DNA from: Sphingobacterium sp. | Lineage (GTDB): Bacteria > Bacteroidota > Bacteroidia > Sphingobacteriales > Sphingobacteriaceae | NCBI GenBank assembly: GCA_031277715.1 | Contig: JAITLW010000132.1 | Span: 1 to 38,104 of the forward strand | DNA: 38,104 bases | Direction of reading: 5' to 3' | In this document: positions 25,350 through 34,200 of the stretch, one piece after another | How the letters are laid out: every line of letters begins with the position of its first letter | Position numbering within the stretch: the stretch's first letter is position 1 | Notes under the pieces: generated by a model | The model's input: the letters and a program-made list of their open reading frames with translations, nothing else | Told to the model about the DNA's origin: nothing | The model's database searches: none | Program-made: the position numbers and the translations under genes

Positions 25350-26516
25350 TCATTTGCCCTCCTTTCTTTTGTTGACGATGACCAATTTGCTTTTTCTTTG
25401 CCCATCATAGGTCGTAAGACGATAGGTAATATCAGCACTCTTCAAAAGATGGAGAATCGCAATTAGTTTTTCTGAACGATGAGCACGTCCAAAAAAAGAA
25501 ACGTTTGGTACTTCCCCCTCGTACTCGACGTCTACGTTATACCACCGTGCCAATTCGTCCATTACCTCGGTCAGTTTTTTACCTTCAAATGAAAACAGGC
25601 CGTTCTTCCAGGCAATTTCATGTTGAACATCGACCTTCCTAACCGCTACCTGTTCTCCCTTCATGTGAGCTTGGAGTCCAGGAACAAGAAAGACACCTTT
25701 CTCCAATTCTGGTCCCTTTCCATGAACCGAGACTTTGCCCGTTACCAAGGACACCTTTGTCGATAATGCAGGGCTATATCCCTGTACATTGAACTGGGTG
25801 CCATGTACCTGTACCTGATAATCACCTACAGCTACGATAAAAGGCTTCAATTCTCCATGATCAACATTACTTGGCTGTTTAGCTACGGTGAAATAAGCTT
25901 CACCACTCAACTCCACCTTCCGTTCTTCTCCTTTAAAAACGACTGGATAACGTAATGAGGAGGCCGCATTGAGGATCACTATACTCCCATCAGATAAGGC
26001 TACCTGATACTGCCCTCCATGAGGGACCGATACTGTCACATATTCGTATTTCTCTACATTGAGCAACCCATCGCCATCTTTGTAATAGATATGGTTGTCC
26101 AACATCTGTATCCCTCTTTGCTCATCATCCAGCTTAACTGAACTCCCGTCTGAAAATGTAAGCATCACATTATCGCCATCTTTTTCAGGCATTAATTTTT
26201 CACTTTGTGATAAGGCCCCCTCTACCTCCAGGATACGGATATCATCAGCTGGCTGAAACAAGAAAGTACGAACTAGAAAAAATAAAGCGATACAGGCTGC
26301 AGCAGTATAGGGAATCCATCTATACCAACGTACCACCGGCTTATTCAGCCGATTCCATACGATAGAAGCATCTTCCAAAAGAAAATTCTCTCCATACTCG
26401 TCAACAGGCGCATTATCGTCCGAAAGGTACCATGATTCTAGAAAAACCAAATCTTCTTCCGTTGCAACTCCTGTCCGGTAACGCTCCAATAATGCTATTA
26501 ATTCTTGTTCCTGCAT
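25350..26516 (-). CDS. FecR-family anti-sigma factor
   Basis: A 388-residue protein with a short cytoplasmic N-terminal segment (about 1-65) that binds sigma, one membrane helix (about 68-90, YTAAACIALFFLVRTFLF), and a periplasmic FecR domain with VSVPHGGQYQVALSDGSIVILNA. The C-terminal DUF4974-like domain is at about 315-385 (KKLTEVMDELARWYNVDVEYEG) and contacts the STN domain of the receptor. It senses substrate binding to the SusC transducer encoded next and then releases the ECF sigma factor. The gap to the sigma gene is 163 bases, longer than in many such pairs, and carries an A/T-rich hairpin. No unusual residues. Confidence 0.93.
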   Translation of the reverse strand: MQEQELIALLERYRTGVATEEDLVFLESWYLSDDNAPVDEYGENFLLEDASIVWNRLNKPVVRWYRWIPYTAAACIALFFLVRTFLFQPADDIRILEVEGALSQSEKLMPEKDGDNVMLTFSDGSSVKLDDEQRGIQMLDNHIYYKDGDGLLNVEKYEYVTVSVPHGGQYQVALSDGSIVILNAASSLRYPVVFKGEERKVELSGEAYFTVAKQPSNVDHGELKPFIVAVGDYQVQVHGTQFNVQGYSPALSTKVSLVTGKVSVHGKGPELEKGVFLVPGLQAHMKGEQVAVRKVDVQHEIAWKNGLFSFEGKKLTEVMDELARWYNVDVEYEGEVPNVSFFGRAHRSEKLIAILHLLKSADITYRLTTYDGQRKSKLVIVNKRKEGK

Positions 26517-26609
26517 ATCAGCTTATCTTTTAGATATCGACACATGATTGCACCGATTCTATCTGCCCTATATACCAATGACAAGGAAGTCAAACGCAAC
26601 AGGTAATTA

Positions 26610-26631
26610 AAAATTGATTTTTTTCAATTTT
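26610..26631 (-). terminator. weak A/T-rich hairpin between sigma and fecR genes
   Basis: AAAATTGA (26610-26617) pairs with TCAATTTT (26624-26631) around six T. On the minus strand the stem is followed by TTAATT. It could attenuate read-through from the sigma gene to fecR, but the stem is weak. Confidence 0.3.
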
Positions 26632-26679
26632 CTCTGTTAAGCTTAAAAATTGGATTTATTTTTGGGGGCCACGGGAGGC

Positions 26680-27249
26680 CTAACGGAATAAAAACAACAA
26701 GTATACTAGCACACCAAACTTATCTCTCAATATCTTCAACGCATTAGTAATATGCTTGCTTACGGTCTGCTCAGAGAGCCCTAATCGAATAGCTATCTCT
26801 TGATGGCTCAAATGTTCTTTGCGGCTCAACTCAAAAACTTCGCGCATCTTGGGTGATAGTCGCTCTATTTCCGATTCTATCAACAACGCTAGTTCTTTTT
26901 CCCGAATAGTCTGATCAACGACAGGAATACCTTGCGTTGCAAAATGACGCATAGAGTCTAGGTATTTTTGCTGTACCCCCTGTCGGGCGATCTGGTTGAG
27001 AATAACATTTCGTACAGAGGTATATAGAAAGCCTGACAGATTTTTACTAAACACCAATTCTTTCCTTTTTCCCCAGAGTGTTGTAAACACTTCCTGGACG
27101 ATATCCTTGGCTTCATCCCGGTCCTGCGTTTTGTTATAAGCATGGTTTAACAACAATAGCGCATATCTATTGTACAGTTCAGTATAGGCTTCCCTATTAT
27201 CTTCCCGTACCAATTGGGCTAAGTCTAAATCTGTAAGTTTGCTGTACAT
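26680..27249 (-). CDS. ECF RNA polymerase sigma factor (FecI-like), SusCD-linked
   Basis: A 189-residue sigma-70 family factor. Sigma region 2 is at about 15-85 (AYTELYNRYALLLLNHAYN; DEAKDIVQEVFTTLWGKR). Region 4 with a helix-turn-helix is at about 125-180 (LSPKMREVFELSRKEHLSHQEIAIRLGLSEQTVSKHI). The C-terminus is hydrophobic (FGVLVYLLFLF). I chose the start at 27249 (MYSKLTDLDLAQLV) over the upstream in-frame ATG at 27336, because a consensus promoter at 27269-27299 lies inside that extension and would start transcription near 27262. It should transcribe the SusC operon and be held by the FecR encoded next. Confidence 0.93.
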   Translation of the reverse strand: MYSKLTDLDLAQLVREDNREAYTELYNRYALLLLNHAYNKTQDRDEAKDIVQEVFTTLWGKRKELVFSKNLSGFLYTSVRNVILNQIARQGVQQKYLDSMRHFATQGIPVVDQTIREKELALLIESEIERLSPKMREVFELSRKEHLSHQEIAIRLGLSEQTVSKHITNALKILRDKFGVLVYLLFLFR

Positions 27250-27268
27250 CAGGCAGGTAATTGACAGG

Positions 27269-27299
27269 CAAAAATAGAAAGTTAATTTAGGATTACAAA
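27269..27299 (-). promoter_or_regulatory. consensus Bacteroidota housekeeping promoter for the minus-strand sigma gene
   Basis: On the minus strand, TTTG (27299-27296) and TATTTTTG (27276-27269) match TTTG-N19-TAnnTTTG exactly, with a 19-base spacer. Transcription would start near 27262, leaving a leader of only about 13 bases before ATG 27249. Confidence 0.75.
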
Positions 27300-27476
27300 A
27301 TACGGACCCCACACTCGGCGGATATATGCAACACAAAAGGCAATTATATCAAAATATTGGATAGAGAATTAATAATTCTATAGATGACACAGTCTTAACA
27401 CTATTGAGCAAAAGGAAATATATTGAAGAGCGAGCCGGCCACAAAAATGAGTATTAAGCCTTAAGAGACATATTAA

Positions 27477-27617
27477 TTCCGTATACTATTTCTGCTACTG
27501 GCAGTTGGTACCATTCAGGTTGCTTATGGACAACTGCGTATAGTAGAAGAGGTCGAGCATGAGTTAAGCCATAAATTAAACGATAAGGATATCAATAAGC
27601 TTCTTGGAAAGATGTAG
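27477..27617 (+). pseudogene. short remnant: signal-peptide-like segment fused to a 28-residue tail
   Basis: A 46-codon frame directly after a TAA reads FRILFLLLAVGTIQVAYGQ and then LRIVEEVEHELSHKL, ending at TAG 27615-27617. The first part looks like a secretion signal with a cleavage site near AYGQ. No ATG, GTG or TTG is in place to start it. It is probably the two ends of a deleted secreted-protein gene, or a fortuitous frame. It is the only coding-like element in the non-coding stretch 27337-27737. Confidence 0.25.
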
Positions 27618-27642
27618 GATCTGCTAAATTATTGTTACAATC

Positions 27643-27672
27643 AAGAATCGTTGCATGATGAAAGCGATTCTT
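27643..27672. terminator. 8-bp perfect hairpin
   Basis: AAGAATCG (27643-27650) and CGATTCTT (27665-27672) form a perfect stem with a 14-base loop. It follows the remnant at 27477-27617 and precedes the gene at 27738. It is followed only by AATCTTTAAC, so terminator function is uncertain. Confidence 0.35.
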
Positions 27673-27737
27673 AATCTTTAACCGACGAATTGTAAACGGC
27701 TCAGAAAATATTTGAAAAAACCGATTATTTTCGAAAA

Positions 27738-28862
27738 ATGATTTGGAGAATATCTACTATGGACGCGTTCAAAAATTCGATATACGGACTATGTTTATCC
27801 TGGTTCATCCTAATACCATATATGCTCCAAGCAAACATGGCACAACCTTATTTTGAAGGCAGCCGCAATGCGACGATGTATGGCAATGGCAATTATAGCG
27901 TACTGGATGAAGTAATTGATATTGATATCAGAAAGGATTCGTTGGAGAATAACCTTCATGCTGTATTTAAGGTGCGTTACACCATCCAATCGCCTGGCAA
28001 AGTACAGCTTCCCCTATTGTTTTTAGCGCTATACAGATCGCCTAGCCACCGGATCAAGGTAAACGGCAAGACGATTTCTAATCAAGAGCTCACCCCACTC
28101 AATTACACAAAGTTCCCGTTCATTTCAAAACTAAAAGAAACGACCGACGATTTATCATACAGCATAGCTTATGCAGAAAACGAAGGTATTGCTGTCAGAT
28201 TGGACGATCTGATCTATTTTAATGCGCCACTACAGGAGGGCAAGAATGAAGTTTACATCGAATATGAAACGGATCTTGGATCAGAAACCTATGGCTTCTT
28301 AAGAAACTATAGCCTAAAATATTCGCTCTATCCGTCAAAGTTCTGGAAGTCATTTGGTCCCATACAAGTCCGCCTGCATCTGAACGGTTTGGCTGAACTC
28401 ACCGAATCTAATCTCGGAAAACCTGAATACGAGACAGGTATAGCAAAGTGGACTTTACATACAACGGACAAAGATATGGATATCGTAATCAATCATAAAA
28501 CCAGTCTAGTAGGCAAAATAGTATTATGGTTACACCCTATAGGTATTGCCTCTCTGCTGCTGATCGGCATGGTTCTGCTACATATAAAGTTGATGTTAAA
28601 CTATCCGAAAAGTGAAAAATATTTTTTTTGGCTAGGAACCATCATTGTTCCAGCTATTTTTTACACGGTATTTTTTCTATCCTTTGATGCGATAGAATGG
28701 ATTTTGGGATATACTTCCAAACACGGATATGTATTCTTGTATGTGTTTACCTATCCAATTTTTGTCTTGCTTTATGGTCTTTCCCTATTTTTTCTGAAAG
28801 CATATGTTTTTCAGAGGCCATCAAGAACTTTCACGTCTGTTGTTGAGCCAAAGGAATCATGA
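27738..28862 (+). CDS. uncharacterised membrane protein with extracytoplasmic beta-domain
   Basis: A 374-residue protein. The N-terminal hydrophobic segment (about 13-34, LCLSWFILIPYMLQANMAQ) looks like a signal peptide. Residues about 35-255 form a soluble, beta-rich region (NYSVLDEVIDIDIRKDSLEN; FKVRYTIQSPGKVQ; YIEYETDLGSETYGF). The C-terminal ~120 residues contain three hydrophobic helices (about 257-283, 294-318, 329-355). This architecture is an extracytoplasmic domain before C-terminal helices, and I cannot name a family. Two starts are possible (27738, or Met8 at 27759). The gene stands between two divergently arranged sigma/FecR systems and may belong to neither. The Tic20-like remnant follows 13 bases downstream. 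Confidence 0.75.
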   Translation: MIWRISTMDAFKNSIYGLCLSWFILIPYMLQANMAQPYFEGSRNATMYGNGNYSVLDEVIDIDIRKDSLENNLHAVFKVRYTIQSPGKVQLPLLFLALYRSPSHRIKVNGKTISNQELTPLNYTKFPFISKLKETTDDLSYSIAYAENEGIAVRLDDLIYFNAPLQEGKNEVYIEYETDLGSETYGFLRNYSLKYSLYPSKFWKSFGPIQVRLHLNGLAELTESNLGKPEYETGIAKWTLHTTDKDMDIVINHKTSLVGKIVLWLHPIGIASLLLIGMVLLHIKLMLNYPKSEKYFFWLGTIIVPAIFYTVFFLSFDAIEWILGYTSKHGYVFLYVFTYPIFVLLYGLSLFFLKAYVFQRPSRTFTSVVEPKES

Positions 28863-28875
28863 AAGTTTTTTCTGA

Positions 28876-29133
28876 AAAGAAAATGCAAATAGCTTACTAA
28901 AATATCATTCAAGACAGTTTATAGGCTTACTGACTACTAGTATTACTTTTAAGATAATAATCAGTATTTTGATCAGTATCATGCCTTTTCTTTCTTTATT
29001 GAGTTACGTCGGGGTTGTATTTCTTGGCTTATTGATCATTGGCATTCTCAATGCTTCTAATAGGGCCGAAGAACCATTGCCTTTGGTGGGCAAATTGTTT
29101 GATGTTCCCCTGGCCGAATTCTCTATTTTCTGA
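28876..29133 (+). pseudogene. Tic20/DUF4870-like membrane protein, N-terminally truncated
   Basis: The frame is open from just after a TGA (28873-28875) to TGA 29131 and reads KYHSRQFIGLLTTSITFKII, two hydrophobic helices, then GILNASNRAEEPLPLVGKLF. This matches the pattern of Tic20-like/DUF4870 proteins, in which a helix is followed by a K-[YF]-H-x-[RK]-Q segment and the end is N-A-x-N-G-K-x-x-P-L-P-L-I-G-K. The first helix and a start codon are missing. The first ATG in frame is at 28981, which would yield a 50-residue one-helix protein. It is probably a decayed gene; expression of the short form is possible. This is the only coding-like element in the gap 28863-29153. Confidence 0.45.
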
Positions 29134-29166
29134 CAAATATTAATGATTACTTAATGTTAATTCAAT

Positions 29167-29195
29167 ATTGGTATTGCGCTGACTGTTTAATTTTG
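29167..29195 (+). promoter_or_regulatory. Bacteroidota-type promoter for the plus-strand sigma gene
   Basis: ATTG (29167-29170) and TAATTTTG (29188-29195) match the TTTG / TAnnTTTG boxes: the downstream box is exact, the upstream one has one deviation, and the spacer is 17 bases. Transcription would start near 29202, about 12 bases before ATG 29214. Confidence 0.6.
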
Positions 29196-29213
29196 TCACC
29201 ATATAGAAAATAT

Positions 29214-29810
29214 ATGGCAGGATACGTATCACCAAACTGGACAGACGAAATGCTGCTGGATCTCATCCGGCGGGAGGACGACCGTGCCGCATTTGCCGAA
29301 CTATACGACCGCTACTGGAAAGTATTGATTGATATGGCGGGAAAGCGTGGACTGTCCATAGAAACTGCCGAAGAGATCGTACAGGATGTTTTCGTTGATC
29401 TCTACCTTCGCAGCAAGGATATTGAGGTAAATTCTCTTGAAGCATATCTCCGCAATGCCGTCAGAAACCAGGTTTACAAAGCCCATCGTTCGAATCAGGT
29501 TCATGAAAATTATGTACACACCATGACAACGCTCGGCCAACCGCAAACATCCACCCCCGACCAACTACTGGAGGCCAGGCAGCTTTGGGAACAGATCGAT
29601 CACGCAACGGAAAAAATGTCCGCTCCCTGCCGCGAAGTTTTTATGTTAAGCCGTGTGGAGCAGCTATCGAATAAGGATATCGCCTATAAGATGGCTATAT
29701 CCCTGGCAATGGTTCGTAAACACATCACCAAATCCATGAACCTGATGCGTTCCCGGTTTAAAGATTACCAGATCAATATTATTTTAGCGATACTGTACTT
29801 TATGAAATAA
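29214..29810 (+). CDS. ECF RNA polymerase sigma factor (FecI-like), second system
   Basis: A 198-residue sigma factor. Region 2 contains AFAELYDRYWKVLIDMAGKR and AEEIVQDVFVDLYLRSKD (about 22-65). Region 4 contains MSAPCREVFMLSRVEQLSN and DIAYKMAISLAMVRKHI (about 137-175). The start at 29214 is preferred over the in-frame ATG at 29154, because the promoter at 29167-29195 would lie inside the longer version. The FecR gene follows after 117 bases, then the TonB-dependent receptor. It presumably drives expression of that receptor and its lipoprotein when the ligand is bound. It differs clearly in sequence from the other sigma factor in the window (26680-27249), so the two are not recent copies. 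Confidence 0.93.
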   Translation: MAGYVSPNWTDEMLLDLIRREDDRAAFAELYDRYWKVLIDMAGKRGLSIETAEEIVQDVFVDLYLRSKDIEVNSLEAYLRNAVRNQVYKAHRSNQVHENYVHTMTTLGQPQTSTPDQLLEARQLWEQIDHATEKMSAPCREVFMLSRVEQLSNKDIAYKMAISLAMVRKHITKSMNLMRSRFKDYQINIILAILYFMK

Positions 29811-29927
29811 GACTTCGCGAAAATTTAAAACTGAAATACAGACAGTTATAAATAAATCCTAAAATTTCTGAAAATAGTGTTCCCGCTTTTGCTTCGTAAA
29901 GGTACTCTATAGTATAAAGCAAGAGAC

Positions 29928-31088
29928 ATGGACGACAAAAACGGCCACATAGGATCGTTGATAGATAAATTTGAACGGGGATTGGCAACAGATGAAGATA
30001 TTCGGAAACTGGAAGTCTGGTTCCAGTCATTTGAAAGCAATCCCAATATCACCGACAGGCTGACGACAGAACAGCAGCAAAAGGCAAAGCTTAAGCTGTT
30101 TCAGCAGATCAATACAAACATTGATACCGAATTGACGAAAAGACAGGTGTCGTTACAGCGCAGGTCCCTTTCGACGTGGACAAGGTATATGATAGCAGCA
30201 AGCGTGTTGATCGTTTCATCGTTTGGAGTCTACCTTCTGCTAAACAAGAATTTTGAAGGTACACCGATTGTCGCCAATACTGTTGAAGATTTCGCACCAG
30301 GCAGCGATAAAGCCATATTAACCTTGTCAAGTGGCCAGCAGGTAAAACTGGACGATGCGCAGCGTGGCCAACTGGCTACACAGGGGAATACATCCATCCG
30401 TAAATCAGCGGAAGGCACTGTCGTCTACGATCAGGATGGATTGGAACAAACCGAGGTAAGGAATACCCTCAGCACCCCTAGAGGAGGTAAATACCATCTT
30501 GTACTGGCAGATGGTACAAGAGCATGGCTCAATGCAGCTTCATCGATTACCTATCCCGCATCGTTCAACGGAACTTTTCGTGAGGTCGAAATTACGGGAG
30601 AGGTTTATTTTGAGGTTGCCCACCATGCAGACAGGCCATTTCGGGTAAAGACGGGCAAACAACTGGTAGAGGTATTGGGTACACATTTCAACATCAATGC
30701 CTACGCAACAGAAGGCATCATTAAAACCACCTTATTGGAGGGTTCGGTCGCCATCAATTCTGCGGGTGGGCGTAAGCTGTTAAGGCCCGGACAGCAGGCA
30801 GTGCTTACTGGGAATGCCATTGGCGTGAACGGGGTTGATGTCAACGAGGCGGTAGCATGGAAAGAGGGTTATTTCGACTTCACCGATGCCGACATACAGA
30901 CGGTCATGCAGGAGTTTTCACGCTGGTACGATTTGGATATCGTATTTGACGGACCGCAGACCAAGGAAACATTTACTGGTCGTATCCCCCGCTCTTGGTC
31001 TTTTGCCAGGGTAATGAAGATCATGGAAACTTTTAAATCTACTCATTTTACACTTAAAGGAAGGAGGGTGATGGTCATACAATTTTAG
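29928..31088 (+). CDS. FecR-family anti-sigma factor, second system
   Basis: A 386-residue protein with a cytoplasmic N-terminal part (about 1-78, LIDKFERGLATDEDIRKLEVWF), one membrane helix (about 86-104, MIAASVLIVSSFGVYLLL), and a periplasmic FecR domain (LSTPRGGKYHLVLADGTRAW; FNGTFREVEITGEVYFEVAH). The C-terminal DUF4974-like domain is at about 312-385 (DADIQTVMQEFSRWYDLDIVF). It would pass the signal from the STN domain of the receptor at 31299 to the sigma factor at 29214. Length and domain order are standard. Confidence 0.93.
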   Translation: MDDKNGHIGSLIDKFERGLATDEDIRKLEVWFQSFESNPNITDRLTTEQQQKAKLKLFQQINTNIDTELTKRQVSLQRRSLSTWTRYMIAASVLIVSSFGVYLLLNKNFEGTPIVANTVEDFAPGSDKAILTLSSGQQVKLDDAQRGQLATQGNTSIRKSAEGTVVYDQDGLEQTEVRNTLSTPRGGKYHLVLADGTRAWLNAASSITYPASFNGTFREVEITGEVYFEVAHHADRPFRVKTGKQLVEVLGTHFNINAYATEGIIKTTLLEGSVAINSAGGRKLLRPGQQAVLTGNAIGVNGVDVNEAVAWKEGYFDFTDADIQTVMQEFSRWYDLDIVFDGPQTKETFTGRIPRSWSFARVMKIMETFKSTHFTLKGRRVMVIQF

Positions 31089-31109
31089 CAAATAAATAAA
31101 CTAAAAGTG

Positions 31110-31171
31110 CCATACCCAAATAAAAAAAGCCAGAAGTGATTGCAACACAACTGGCCAATGCCTGGGTATGG
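31110..31171 (+). promoter_or_regulatory. two-part stem-loop between fecR and the receptor gene
   Basis: An outer stem, CCATACCCA (31110-31118) with TGGGTATGG (31163-31171), and an inner stem, GCCAG (31129-31133) with CTGGC (31151-31155), are perfect and nested. It starts 22 bases after the fecR stop and lies well upstream of the receptor. It could be the fecR terminator or part of a structured leader. No U-tract follows. Confidence 0.5.
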
Positions 31172-31224
31172 TCAAATGAATATCGAGATACATATAACTT
31201 TTTCACAGACAAACAAACTTAGAC

Positions 31225-31248
31225 AATATTGCTGATTTAAGCAATATT
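31225..31248 (+). promoter_or_regulatory. perfect 8-bp hairpin upstream of the receptor gene
   Basis: AATATTGC (31225-31232) pairs with GCAATATT (31241-31248) around an 8-base loop, 51 bases before the start codon of the TonB-dependent receptor. As DNA it is also a dyad that a regulator could bind. Confidence 0.4.
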
Positions 31249-31298
31249 CACGGTCTCTCGTCAGCCCACTAAGCCCTTGTCGAACATACAATGACGAA

Positions 31299-34200
31299 AT
31301 GTATAAAAAATATATACAACAACGCGTCGGGCGCTACAACTATGCTCGCAAATTATTACTTATGACAAAGCTAACGGCTTTATTTTTAATCTTCGGAATG
31401 TTGCAGCTTAGTAATGCTGCACTAGCACAGAAAATCAGCCTTTCCGAAAAAAATGCATCGCTTGCCAAAGTATTCAAAAAAATAAGTCAGCAAAGCGGCT
31501 ACGGATTTATGGTGGAGGGAAGTCTCTTAAAATCAGCAAAACCGGTTACCATAAATGTAGAAAACGAAGAACTGGAAAAGGTACTTTCAGCGATATTCAC
31601 TGGTCAGCCTTTAAAATTCGAGATTAGTGATCAGTCGGTAATCGTATCAGGAAAGCAAGAGGAATATGTGCATACCATGAATACCCCACGGTTATCAAAA
31701 GCAATTTCTCAGCAAAACGGTCGTATCTCCGGCAAGGTAGTTAACGACCGTGGCGAGCCGCTGCCCGGTGCATCCGTAAAAATCCTGCAAAACAACCAAG
31801 CAATACAGAGCAGCGTGGACGGAACCTACAACTTCAGCATAGCTCCAGGAAATTATACCATAGAAATTACCTACATCTCTTTCCAGCCCAAGCGTGTCAC
31901 ACAGTTAGAGGTAAAGAGTGGGCAGACCACCAGTCTTAACATCGTACTGAACCCTGCCACCAACGAGTTAAGCCAAGTGTTGGTGTCGGGCGACTACAAA
32001 AAAGCCTCGGTTGCCGCTCTGTATAGCCAACAGAAAAACAGGGCCGCCATCAGTAACGGGATTTCAGCGGAACAGATTGCAGCTACGCCAGACCGCAATG
32101 TCGGAGAAACACTAAAACGCATATCGGGGGTAAACACCGCCGACAATAAATTTGTGCTGGTACGTGGTATAGGCGAACGGTACAATGCGGCTATGCTAGA
32201 TGGGACTGCCTTACCCAGCACAGAAGCACAGAAGCGAAGTTTCTCCTTCGATATGATCCCTAACGCGATTGTGGACAATGTTGTGGTCGTCAAAACGGTA
32301 ACACCCGATATGAATACCAGTTTTGGTGGCGGCGCCATTCAGATCAGCACCAAGGATATCCCGACGGAAAATTTTATAACGTTCGGCATTGGTACGTCGA
32401 TTAATGATCAGTCTATTGGCAAGGATTTCTTAAGCCGAAAACGGGGCCGATACGACTACCTTGGTTTTGACGACGGAAGGAGAGACTTTCCGAAAGATTT
32501 GAAAACCATGTCCTCCGCATCACCCATCGAGGAGCTCGTCGAACAGAGCAAACGTTTTAAGAATGACAATTTCACGGTCTATAAATACAAAGCGGTTCCT
32601 TCCCAAAATTACCAGTTCACCATAGGTCGGTTATTTGAACTGGATACCGCAGGACAGTGCAGATTCGGAATTACAGGTGCACTGAACTACAGAAACAGCC
32701 AAACCATCCACAATATTGACGAAATACGTCGCGGAAAATGGAATACGAATACGGAGATCGCGGCAGGAGGCCTATCCTATAATTACAACACTACGCTTGG
32801 CGGTATCTTGAATATGGGCCTCCAATTGGGACGACATAGGTTTAGCCTGCGCAACACCTATACCCATTTATTTGACAATTCCTTTACGCGTATTAAGGGC
32901 GTGAGTTCGGATAATAACTTCAACGGGATGCCGGATCAGATCCGTGAAACGGACGACCCGACGTTCACTACACTGCTCCAGAACAAGCTTTCCGGGATGC
33001 ATCAGTTAAAAAAAGTGAAGCTGGAATGGGACTTCGCAAGGACAGGCATTGACCGCAAACAGAAGGATATCGGCATTGCTACGCAGGCTCCGCAGATCAT
33101 CGGAACAGACACCTTGTTTTTGTACCTCCCGAACCAGCTATCGGAACCGAGGTTTACGCCTGTATCGCGGCAGCACTATTCCAACAGTGAGACCCAGTAC
33201 GCGTGGGCGGTATCCGCTTCCCGGCCGTTCGACTTTGGCAGCTTCACCAATACCGTCAAAATGGGTTATTCCGGTACGGACCGCCAAGCCAGATTTGACT
33301 GGAAAATACTTCCAGTGGTTGTGGACAATGCCATATTCGATCCTTCACTCCGGTATATCCCTATTTCCGACTGGCTGAAACCGGAAAATATACGCCCAGA
33401 TGGATATATGTTGCTGATGGACGGATGGGGCAACGATTACTACGCCGGAAAAAGCCAAAATCATGCGGGGTATGCCATGCTGGACAATAAACTCAACGAA
33501 AAGTGGCGTCTGGTATGGGGCCTTCGTGCAGAATATTATGATTATCGCGAACTCAACAACGGCTCCAATGCTCCGAAGCCAGGAGCCAATGGAGAATTTC
33601 AACGGCCAGAAGATAAAAAGTGGCAATGGCTGCCCTCGGCAAACCTTACCTATAGCCCTGCGGGATCACTGAATATCCGCGCTGCTTATTCAAGTACGGT
33701 TGTGCGTCCGGAAATGATGGACAATAGTCAATTTTTTCGTTACAGCGTATTCTATGACGGCCTGGTAGGCAGTCAGGGGATCAGCAGTACCCGTGTCAAC
33801 AGTTGGGATTTCAAGGCAGAATGGTTTCCGGGTTTAGGCGAGGTATTGTCCATAGGCGGATACTATAAGCATTTTGACAAACCTGCTGAAATGATTGCTA
33901 TGGAAACCAATGACTTTGGATTTCGATATACGCTAAAAAACTCCAATTGGGCAAAGGTCTATGGATTGGAAATTGAAGCGCGGAAAAGCCTGGCCTTTAT
34001 CAGCGAAGTGAACCTGTTAAAAAACCTAACGGTGTACGGTAACCTAACCTTACAACAATCCCGGGTAGAAGGCTTATACCCGTTTGAAGATCCCAATACC
34101 AAAGAAATCGTCATGGCACCTATGAAACAGAAGCGTGCCCTTTACGGGCAGGCACCCTATTTACTAAATGCCGGGCTCCAATATCAGGATGAAAAGTTTG

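Noticed and set aside
26680..27336. Longer sigma factor starting at 27336
   Set aside because: The extra 29 residues are Cys/Phe-rich, unlike the family, and contain a consensus promoter. The start at 27249 fits better.
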